Source of the DNA: Camelimonas fluminis
Lineage (GTDB): Bacteria; Pseudomonadota; Alphaproteobacteria; Rhizobiales; Beijerinckiaceae
Assembly: GCF_014656355.1 (NCBI RefSeq)
Contig: NZ_BNCG01000008.1
Coordinates: 1 to 64,000 of the forward strand
Reading direction: 5' to 3'
DNA length: 64,000 nt
Shown: positions 1 to 8,700 of the stretch, one piece after another
How the letters are laid out: each line of letters opens with the position of its first letter
How positions within the stretch are numbered: position 1 is the stretch's first letter
Program-made: the position numbers and the translations under genes
Notes under the pieces: model-generated
The model's input: the letters and a program-made list of their open reading frames with translations, nothing else
The model's database searches: none
What the model was told of the DNA's origin: nothing

Positions 1-1293
1 CACCAGACGCATCGCAAGGGCATGAAATCGCACAGGATAATTTTGAATCAGACACTAAGAAAATTTGTGTATAGATGAGATAATCCTGCTCCGGAGATCC
101 CGAAGGTCACCGCTGGATATCCATCCCCCTCTGTCTGCGCATCTGGCCTGTGTCAGCACTTTATCATCGTCAAAAACAGAAAGCACCGAGGGAACGGTTT
201 GTTCCATGCAGGATAACTGTCAAGTTTCAGGAAACACCTCGTAACAGCCACGTTTTCTGGCCGCCGCACACCATGAATTCTTACACTTAAATTCGCGATA
301 GCCGGGCATATTGACAAGCATCTTCTTATTTGCAGTACAATTTAACCAATAATTAACCGATATTACACAGCTTATATTGAGAGTTAATTTATCATCACGG
401 ATATTTTATCAGTCAATCTTCCATGCCGCGACCCTTGGCGGCCGCATGAAATCCGCCGCATAACAAAACGGTGATCGTGCTTTTTATTGAATCCGGACGG
501 ACTAATCGACGGAGCGGGCGCCCTCGCCGGATGGTTTGCACCCCATCCTTTGGGTGTTCACATTTTCGTGATCACTGCCAAGTTGAAGTCTTTTAGGTGT
601 TGGAAAATTTGATTGGATGCATTCGTGATGATTGAAAAATAACGGCTTTTGCGTAAGTTCGCCCAATTATTAATCACACGCAGGTGAGCCTTAGTACAAA
701 AGCGGCAGCAATCAAGCGTATTCGTGATTAATATACGACTTTCGGTACGAAGCCTGTCAATCAACAAAAATGCGCCTACGTCCTTTGCGCACGTCAATGT
801 GAACCACATGCTCCACATCAAGGTAAGGCGTTGCGCCTCAAGCCCCCGCCATTCACAGCAGCGGCGCGTTTCTCCATGGGGCAATACCATCAAACACAGT
901 GCGCGCAGGTGAGGCCGCCAGTTCCGCGGGACGCGCCGGCTGCGATCGGCGCCCCTCCCGGCGGGTTTGCTGCGCTTCATGCGATGCGGGGATGATTTGA
1001 TCTCTCAAGAGCCTGACAGCCCCATCGATCTCTCCAATAACGTGGCCATGTTATTGCCCCGGCAAGGATGGCCATGGTCATGCGACCACGGGCGGGCGTC
1101 GCCGGCCAGCCTCGCAACCAATGATGGAAATTTCCGCGCGCATGCCTGAGATTTCTACAGGACGGTCATCTGCGGTATCACGGCGTCACGGTCTGGCCCT
1201 CGCCCCGGGTTCAGCCCACCGACGCGAGAGGCCCGCCGATCCTGTCTGTACGGCTTTCACCCGCAGACCCGCACGCCGGGCCCACGACGCACC
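1..1293. other. Gene-free, partly AT-rich leader region
   Basis: I see no convincing gene here. Short open frames exist on both strands, but none has a recognisable domain, a good ribosome binding site or sensible composition. Roughly 280-420 is conspicuously AT-rich for this window, and the DNA becomes GC-rich again after about 900. The drop in GC beside a biosynthetic cluster may mark an island edge or decayed DNA. The last part presumably holds the promoter for the phosphopantetheinyl transferase gene that follows. Confidence 0.5.
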
Positions 1294-2049
1294 ATGGAGG
1301 CCTCAGTGACGTTGGACCAGCCAGCTTCCCGTTGCGACGTCGCCATCTGGCTGTTCAGCCTGCAGGCCCCGGCGCCGGCGCGCGCGATGCTCGCCGGCCT
1401 GTTGTCGACAGACGAACGGGAGCGCGCCGCGCGGTTCATTCATGACCGGCATCGCAACCGCTACATCGTCGCCCATGGCGCCATGCGCTGTATCCTGGGC
1501 GAAACACTCGGCCGGGCTCCCGGGAATCTTGTCTTCGCCAGCAATGCCTGGGGCAAGCCAGAACTGACGGAAGCAGGCGCGCCGTTCATCAATCTCAGCC
1601 ATACGGAGAACCTCGGCGCCTTCGCCATCGGCTGGCGCTGCCCCATCGGCGTCGACGTGGAGCAGGTGCGCCCGGTGGAACAGGACGTGGCGCGTCACTC
1701 TTTCTCGCCAGCGGAACTGGCAGAGCTGTCCCGTCTGCCGCAGCGGGACTGGCTGCAGGGTTTTTATCGTTGCTGGACGCGCAAAGAGGCGGTGATCAAG
1801 GCGCTGGGCCTGGGTCTGGCGCAGCCGCTCGACGCCTTCGACGTCACGCTGGCGCCCGACGCTCCCCCACGGTTGCTGCGACTGGCCGGTCACCCTGAAG
1901 CGCCCTCACAGTGGCAGCTTGCTCACTTCGCGCCAGCGGACGACATTCTTGGCGCCTTCGCCGCGCCATTGTCAGGCCACGAGATTTCTTTCAGGCGCTG
2001 GACGCCGGCAGATGCTTTGCCTGGATCGTCAGGCTGGGCCGCCAGATAA
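1294..2049 (+). CDS. 4'-phosphopantetheinyl transferase, Sfp type
   Basis: Transfers the phosphopantetheine arm of CoA to the conserved Ser of carrier domains, converting apo- to holo-ACP/PCP. The 251-aa product has the Sfp/AcpT hallmarks: GKPEL (about 87-91), INLSHT (99-104), GVDVE (119-123) with the Mg-binding acidic pair, and WTRKEAVIKALG (161-172) with the WxxKEA motif. Size suits the Sfp class that serves NRPS and PKS systems. It lies tail-to-tail with the synthase operon, whose five carrier domains are its obvious substrates. The ATG at 1294 has no clear Shine-Dalgarno, whereas an in-frame GTG at 1306 is preceded by GGAGG at five bases and may be the true start. The 3' end overlaps the convergent hydrolase gene by 127 bp. 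Confidence 0.93.
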   Translation: MEASVTLDQPASRCDVAIWLFSLQAPAPARAMLAGLLSTDERERAARFIHDRHRNRYIVAHGAMRCILGETLGRAPGNLVFASNAWGKPELTEAGAPFINLSHTENLGAFAIGWRCPIGVDVEQVRPVEQDVARHSFSPAELAELSRLPQRDWLQGFYRCWTRKEAVIKALGLGLAQPLDAFDVTLAPDAPPRLLRLAGHPEAPSQWQLAHFAPADDILGAFAAPLSGHEISFRRWTPADALPGSSGWAAR

Positions 2050-3134
2050 CGGTCGAAGAAGGCCAGCAGGCGTCCATTGATCTGCCGCCAGATTCCGGAA
2101 CGGTCGCGTCCGGAGGGACGAAATGCCTCGGCAAACGCCGGCATCAACAGGCGGTCGGTGAAATCCAGATGGCTGGTCTCTTTGATGAAGAACGTAAAAT
2201 TGTCGGGCCGCGCGGCCTGTCGTTTCTGATACGCCAGAACTTCACCGTCCAGCATGCGATCAAACCGGGCCGCCAGATCAGGCTGGGCCAGTTCCTTCGG
2301 GGTTGGCGGCCCGATATCCGCGGACAGGAAGAGATAAGGAGCCTGCACGCCGCCGCGCGCCGCGCGCCCCAGAACCAGTCCATCGAGATTGACCACGGCG
2401 CGAATTCGCGGATCCGCGAGACTGAGCTCCAGCGCCGCGGCGCCGCCGAACGAGAAGCCCGACGCGCCGATACGGGTCGCATCAAGGTGTGGTCCGGTCA
2501 CCGGATGCGCCAGCAGCGCGTCCAGCACATCGCGGCCAAGGCGCGCCTCCAGACCGGCCCGCTGCGCCGCCGGCGCCCGCGACGCCTGAAACGCTTCGGG
2601 CGACGTGAAGTCAAATGACGTCGCCTGGAGCCTGCCGGCGACGCCCTCCTGTCTGTCGAGGTGAACGATGTCATCCAGCGCCACCGTCACGTAGCCGTGG
2701 CTGGCGAGGCCCGCCAGATTGAAGGAGGCCTCGGATCCACGCCCGAACCACGACGGGAAGTGAACAATCAGCGGGAACGGCCGCTGCGTCTCCGCCCACG
2801 GCGCATCTTCCGAGTAGTCCGCCGACGTCGGTCTCCGGAGGCGGAGCCACGCCCGGTCCACAAGGCCCATGCGGGAGGCCGCTGCGGGATACCAGAGAAC
2901 CACGGTCAACCGGCCCCAGGACGGCAATGTCAGGGCGATCTCCCGACGGCCGACAGCGAACGGCCCGCCCGGCGTGGGGCGCGGCGCGCCCATGAACCAG
3001 AGCGCCCGCGCATACTCCTTGACAGGCAATGGCCCCGCCATCGCCACGGCGACGCCGGCAATGCTGGCGGCGACAACCGCCGCAACGGCAACCCGCCGGG
3101 TTATTGCGCTGCTGGATGCACCATCGCCAGGCAT
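1923..3134 (-). CDS. PAF-acetylhydrolase-like alpha/beta hydrolase
   Basis: A 403-aa serine hydrolase with an N-terminal hydrophobic segment (about 15-33), so probably exported or membrane-anchored. The nucleophile motif GFSFGG puts Ser at 228. NLDG gives Asp 251, and SHLDF gives His 322. The Ser-Asp spacing of 23 equals that of plasma PAF acetylhydrolase, which supports that family (dienelactone-hydrolase superfamily) over a type II thioesterase. The ATG lies 3 bp after the stop of the C-PCP-TE gene, and its GGGGGT ribosome site overlaps that stop, so it is translationally coupled to the synthases. It may release, trim or deacylate the product, or detoxify it; the substrate is unknown. The C-terminal 40 or so residues extend past the fold into the convergent gene. 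Confidence 0.82.
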   Translation of the reverse strand: MPGDGASSSAITRRVAVAAVVAASIAGVAVAMAGPLPVKEYARALWFMGAPRPTPGGPFAVGRREIALTLPSWGRLTVVLWYPAAASRMGLVDRAWLRLRRPTSADYSEDAPWAETQRPFPLIVHFPSWFGRGSEASFNLAGLASHGYVTVALDDIVHLDRQEGVAGRLQATSFDFTSPEAFQASRAPAAQRAGLEARLGRDVLDALLAHPVTGPHLDATRIGASGFSFGGAAALELSLADPRIRAVVNLDGLVLGRAARGGVQAPYLFLSADIGPPTPKELAQPDLAARFDRMLDGEVLAYQKRQAARPDNFTFFIKETSHLDFTDRLLMPAFAEAFRPSGRDRSGIWRQINGRLLAFFDRYLAAQPDDPGKASAGVQRLKEISWPDNGAAKAPRMSSAGAK

Positions 3135-3137
3135 GCT

Positions 3138-5699
3138 TTACCCCCGTGCGGCCCCCGTTTCGATCATGCGCCCGAAGTGCGTGACGATGCAGGCCAGGCC
3201 CGGATCGTCGGGACCAGGCCTTGCCGCCGGCATGTAGTGAACATGGATGGCGCCGTTGACGACTGGCTTCCACCCCAGCGTGTGGTCAATGCCAGGCCAC
3301 TTCGGCGTATCCGGGCCGAGGAACTGCATCACCGGTCCGCTGACGTCGCGCGGCTCACAGGCGTCGCGGGCCCTCATCAGGGTCAGCAGGAAATCGTCAT
3401 TGAACTCCGAGCCAGTGCGTGTCGGCGCCCGGTCGATAAGCCCCATCCGGGCGGCGAGCTGAAGAACGCCGCTGCTTTGCGCGAGGCGGTAGTTGCCAAG
3501 AAACTCGACAAAGGTCTTTTCCCGCCTGAACACCCTCCGCAGGTTCCAGGACACGTCGTTCAGCCGCACCAGCTGCCGGTTCAGGAAGTTCAGCCTGCGG
3601 GCGTAACTCGGATGCCATGCGTTGACGACGCACACCATTTCGACCTCGTCCCCAGCCGCGCGCAACTGGCGGGCGATCTCAAGGGCGAGCACGCCATGAA
3701 CGCAGAGTCCGAACAGGATGTAAGGGCCCTTTGGCTCAATCGAGCGGATAACGTCGATGTAATCGGCGGCGATCTCGGGGAATGTCTTGCCGGCGATGCC
3801 ATGGGGCTTGCCCGGTTCGAACAGCCGCACCCCGAAAATGTGCCGGTCCTCGCCGAATTCGCGGGCCAGGGCGAACAGCGTCTCCACGCTGTTGATGCCG
3901 ATCACTGGCGTGCGGGAGCCGCGAGGACTGACCTCCATGACCCGCCAGTCATCATCCTCATCTTCTTCCTTTTGCATCACCGCCGCCGGCGCCGGCGCAC
4001 TGGCAAGTTCGACGCCGAGCCTTTCCGCCAGGCCCGCCAGCGTCGGCTTCTGGAAGAACCGCGCGAGGCCGACCCGTTGCCCGAACGCGTCGTGGATGCG
4101 GGCCACCAGTCGGGCCGCCCGCATGGAATCTCCGCCCAGCTCGAAAAAACTGGCGGCCGGCGGCGGATCATCACATCGCACCGCCTCCCGCCATAATTGC
4201 ATCAGGCGCTCAGCGCGGACGCCATTGTCGGCCGCCGGCGTGGACGACGCGCCGGTTTCCATGACCTCGACAGGGACAGCCCGGACAGCGGTCATGCGGG
4301 GCGACCGTTCCACGCCGGCCAGCTGCGCCGCTGGCGGGGAGAAGGGCAGCCCGGCGAGCGTCTGCGTCGGGTCGGAGCTGACAGCCGCCAGCAGCTCGAC
4401 GAATGACCGCACCACCCAGGCGACTGTCGCCTCGTCAAACAGGTCCGGATCGTACTCACACTGGGCCCGCCAGCCGACTTCCCGCTCCACGAGATAAACG
4501 TCGAGATCGCGTTTGGCGCCCGGCGAAAGGCTTGGGAAACCCCGAAGCGCCATGGCGCCGGCGCGGGTGTCCTTGAGGAATGCGCTGTTCAGGACCTGAA
4601 AGTTGACGCCATTCAGCGGACCACGACGATCGCTGACCGGCAGCGCGATGCGTTCCGTCAGTTTCTCGAACGGCAGGGCGCCGTTTTCCAGCGCCTCGCC
4701 GACCGTCGTCAGCGTCTGGTCCAGCAAATCGGAGAAGCGGGTTTCCGGCGCGCACGCCATGCGCAGGGCCAGGGTGTTGATGAACGGGCCGACAACCGTT
4801 TCGAGTTCGAGTTCATCGCGCCCGGCGATCTGGGTGGTGACCAGGATATCGTGATGCCCGCTCCAGCGGTGCAGCAGGGCGGCGAAGGTCGCGAGACCGA
4901 AGGCGAAGAATGTTGAACCCCGCGCCCGCGCCGCGCCCAGCGTCGCCTCTGCGACGCCGGGCGGGACCATCATGCCGAAGATATCGCCGCGTCGGGTCGG
5001 CTTGACCGGCGGCGCACGGTCTGTCGGAACCGTGAAGTCGGACAGCCCATCCAGTTGCCTCATCCAGTACTGTTCCACCGTCGCCGCGCCGCCAGCCGCC
5101 AGCCAGGCGTTCTGCCACGAGGCGAAGTCACCGAATTGCATCGGCGCATCGGGCAAATGGGGCGTCGCCCCCACTGACAGGGCGTCGCAGATGGCGGCGA
5201 ACTCGCGCACCAGCGTCAGGTTGGCCCAACAGTCTCCCGCGAGATGATGCGTGGTGAGCAGCATGTGAGCCCTGTCATCCGCCTGCTGCAGCACCGTTAT
5301 CCGGAGCAGGGGCGGCGCGAATGGATCGAAGGGCGTCGCCGCTTCTTCACGCCCCAACCGCTCGCTCAGCTCGTTCTGCTCAGGTGGGGGCGTTCCACGC
5401 AGATCGACATGCCGGATCCGGAACTGCGCGTGGGGAAGCACGCGCTGCACGAGCTGGTCATCCTGTTCGACAAACACCGTGCGCAGCACCTCGTGACGGT
5501 CGACCACCTGCTGCCAGGCGCGCTCCATCAGGGCAATCGATACCGGCCCTTCCAGGCGCCAGCGCGCGGCGATGTTGAGACACGGATCTCCCGGACGCCG
5601 CTGGCTGCGGCGCCAGTAGTAAGATTGCGCGCAGGTCGCTCCGAATTCGAGAGGCTCAGGCAGGCTCAAGGCGGCGTTCCCCTGATGGCTCATGTTCAT
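3138..5699 (-). CDS. NRPS terminal module C-PCP-TE without A domain
   Basis: 853 aa. A condensation domain (about 15-450) has HHLAGDC at 151-157, keeping the catalytic second His and the Asp of HHxxxDG but with Cys for Gly. A PCP (about 495-565) carries LGGDS with Ser 525. A thioesterase (about 598-850) follows an acidic linker (EEDEDDD). No adenylation domain lies between C and PCP. In the TE, the usual GxSxG reads FGLCVHG with Cys 666. The acid position 27 residues later is Asn 693, and the usual GDH near the end appears as AAR. The ATG at 5699 was chosen over an upstream frame extension because GGAGGT precedes it by six bases and overlaps the stop of the upstream synthase. It forms the last assembly-line step. 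Confidence 0.9.
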   Translation of the reverse strand: MNMSHQGNAALSLPEPLEFGATCAQSYYWRRSQRRPGDPCLNIAARWRLEGPVSIALMERAWQQVVDRHEVLRTVFVEQDDQLVQRVLPHAQFRIRHVDLRGTPPPEQNELSERLGREEAATPFDPFAPPLLRITVLQQADDRAHMLLTTHHLAGDCWANLTLVREFAAICDALSVGATPHLPDAPMQFGDFASWQNAWLAAGGAATVEQYWMRQLDGLSDFTVPTDRAPPVKPTRRGDIFGMMVPPGVAEATLGAARARGSTFFAFGLATFAALLHRWSGHHDILVTTQIAGRDELELETVVGPFINTLALRMACAPETRFSDLLDQTLTTVGEALENGALPFEKLTERIALPVSDRRGPLNGVNFQVLNSAFLKDTRAGAMALRGFPSLSPGAKRDLDVYLVEREVGWRAQCEYDPDLFDEATVAWVVRSFVELLAAVSSDPTQTLAGLPFSPPAAQLAGVERSPRMTAVRAVPVEVMETGASSTPAADNGVRAERLMQLWREAVRCDDPPPAASFFELGGDSMRAARLVARIHDAFGQRVGLARFFQKPTLAGLAERLGVELASAPAPAAVMQKEEDEDDDWRVMEVSPRGSRTPVIGINSVETLFALAREFGEDRHIFGVRLFEPGKPHGIAGKTFPEIAADYIDVIRSIEPKGPYILFGLCVHGVLALEIARQLRAAGDEVEMVCVVNAWHPSYARRLNFLNRQLVRLNDVSWNLRRVFRREKTFVEFLGNYRLAQSSGVLQLAARMGLIDRAPTRTGSEFNDDFLLTLMRARDACEPRDVSGPVMQFLGPDTPKWPGIDHTLGWKPVVNGAIHVHYMPAARPGPDDPGLACIVTHFGRMIETGAARG

Positions 5700-5703
5700 T
5701 GGG

Positions 5704-8700
5704 TTACCTCCGGCGGAAGTCAGCGAGGCGGGGCAACGGGCCCACCGACGCCGCCGCCATATCGCCAGGCGAACTATCAATGGCCTCGGCGAGCGCCCCG
5801 ATGGTCCGGCAACGCAGTACATCCCTGGCGGCCAGATTGACGCCCGCCCGACGGGCGCGGGCGACGATCTGGAAGATCTGGATCGAATCCGCGCCCAGAT
5901 CGAGGATGTCGGCGTCAATGCCGATGGCCTCGCCGCCGAGCACTTCCGACCAGACGCTGCAAAGCAGTCTCTGGGTGGCGTTCTGCGGCGGCAAGCCCAT
6001 CCGGCCCACCGGCTTGGCCGCCACGCGCTCCGGCTGCGGCAACACCTTGCGGTTGAGCTTGCCGTTCGCCGTCAGCGGCAGGGCGTCGAGACGGGTCCAG
6101 ATCGCGGGAACCATATAGTCTGGCAACGCCTGACGGGCTTTCTCGCGCAACATCGCTTCATCAAGGGGCTGTCCGCCCGCCATCGCCACCCAGGCGGCCA
6201 GGCGGCGGTCCGGATCAGCGCCGACCACGCCAGCGGCTGCGTCGGCCACGCCTGGAATGGCCCGCAGGGCGCTTTCGATATCCTCCAGCTCGATACGGAA
6301 ACCCCGCAGCTTGATCTGCAAATCACGGCGGCCAAGGTGCTGGATGCGCCCATCCGGCAGCCGCTTCGCCATGTCGCCGGTGAAGTACAGGCGACGCGGC
6401 GCGCCATCATCAAGCGTATGGCGACGGAAGGCGGCGGCGGTCAGGTCCGGCTGGCCAAAATAGCCATTGGCGAGGCCAAGACCTCCGATCGCCAGTTCGC
6501 CCGCGGCGCCGGGCAGCGCCAGTTGGCCGCTGGCGTCGATGACATACAGCCCGGTGTTCAGCACCGGCGCGCCGATGGTGATGAGATCATCGTCTGGCCT
6601 GACCTGGCCGGCGCTCGACCAGATGGTGGTTTCCGTCGGACCATAGACGTTCCAGAGCGCGCCCGCGCCGGCTGACAGCTCCCTGGCGAGATCGCGCGGC
6701 AACGGCTCGCCGCCGCACAGCATGGTCAGGCCGGGCCAGGGCTGGAAGCCTGCCTCGGACAGCATGCGCCACAGGGAGGGCGTCGCCTGGATATGGCTTG
6801 GCTGCTTCTCGGCGATCAGTCGCGCCAGGGCGAACCCGTCCTGCACCGCCTGACGGTCGGCGATGATCACCCGCCCGCCAGTGACCAGTGGCATGAACAG
6901 CTCAAGCATGGCGATGTCGAAGGTGGTGGTGGTCACCGCCAGCATTGAATCCGCCGCGGTGAACCCGGGACGCTCCGCGAACGACCACAACAGGTTGGCG
7001 AGCGCCGCGTGGCCGATCTCCACGCCTTTCGGCGTCCCGGTCGAGCCGGAGGTGAAGATGACGTAAGCGGCGGACGCACCGGCGCAATCTGGCAGCTGCG
7101 CCGCGCTGGAATCGGGGGCCGCTCCGGCCCGCACGTCCACCAGCGGCGCCCCGCCAGCGACGCTGGCCCGCGCCGGGTCATCGCAGACCAAGGCGCAGAT
7201 GCTGGCGGCGTCAACGACCTGCTGCAGCCGGCTTTCCGGATGCGCCGGATCAAGCGGCGTGAAGGCGTGGCCGGCCCGCATGACAGCGAGCATGGCCACA
7301 ACCATGGCTGGCGAGCGCTCCACGAGCACGCCAACCCGGCCGCCGCCGCCAGGCGCAACGGCGGCGATGCGCGCCGCCAGCGCGCCGGTCGCGGCGTCGA
7401 GCTGGCCATAGGTCATGATCTGGTCGCGCCAGACCAGGGCGATGGCGTCCGGGTGGCGGGCCGCGACGCCTTCCACCTGAAGAGGGACCGGCCGCAGGTC
7501 GAGTCCGTCGCGCGCGGTGGCGTTCAGCCCATCGACCAACCGGTCGACCGTATCGCCGTCCAACAGGCGCAAGGCTTTCACCGGCTGGGCGGCGTCAGCG
7601 ACGATGGCGCGCAATGCCTGCTCGAAGTGACCTATCCAGCGGGCAATGGTCGTCGCGTCATACAGTCCGGTGCTGTAATCGCAGGCCAGCGACAGGCCAT
7701 CGGCGTCCTCAATGATGTTGAGGAAAATGTCGAAATTGACAAACGCCTTGGCGTTGGTGGCGACCCGGGCGGTCACCTCGCCAAAGTCCAGCCCTTCGCC
7801 AACGCGCTCCAGATTGAACTGCACCTGGGTCAGCGGCAGACGCGAGGGGTTGCGAGCGACGCCCAGCTCCCGGACCAGCGCGCCAAAGGTGTAGTCCTGA
7901 TGCTCATTCATATCGAGCATCGCCTTCTGCACGGTTTTCAGCAGAACCGAGACAGGGGCGTCAGGATCAACCTGCGCGCGCAGCGGCAGGAAGTTGACGC
8001 AATGGCCGACCAGCGGCCCGCCTTCCGCCAGGCTCTGCCCGGCCGTGGGGATGGCCATCACCTGGTCGGTTTCGCCGGTGAGCCGCCACAACACCACGTT
8101 GAAAGCAGCCGCGAGGGTGGAGAACAGGGTGGCGCCCTGTTTCGCGCCGGCCTGCTTCACCTGCTTCAGCAGATCACCCGGAATCCGGGCGCAAAGCGTG
8201 TCGCCCGACCAGTCCTTCACGTCTCCACGAGGACGGTCGGCCGGCAGATCAGCGTCCGGCGGCAAGACCCGGAACTGTTCCGTCCACCAGTTGCGGGTCT
8301 CAGGGCTGTCGTGCGAGGTCTGCTCCAGCGCATAGCTGCGGAACGGCAGCGGCGCAGGCAGATCCGCCGCGCGCCCCTGGCGCAGCGCCTGGTAGACCTG
8401 CGCCATCTCATCAAGAATGACATTGGTTGACCAACCGTCGCACACGATGTGATGGGCCGTGAACACCAGCACATGCACGGTTGGCGACAGTCGGGCCAGG
8501 GTCGCGCGCATCAGCGGGCCGTTGACGAGATCAAACGGCGTGCGGGCCTCATCGTCCTTCAGGTCGGCCAACCCGGCGGCGGCGCCAGAAAAGTCCCGCT
8601 CCGCCAGCGGTACGGCCGCCGGCGCATCAATGAGCATGTGCGACCCGTCCGGGGCGAAGCGCGCCCGCAGGGCGTCATGGCGCGCCACGACCTCGTCCAG

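Noticed and set aside
558-980. 140-codon minus-strand frame in the left flank
   Set aside because: No domain, no ribosome site and mixed composition; it crosses the GC transition of a gene-free region.
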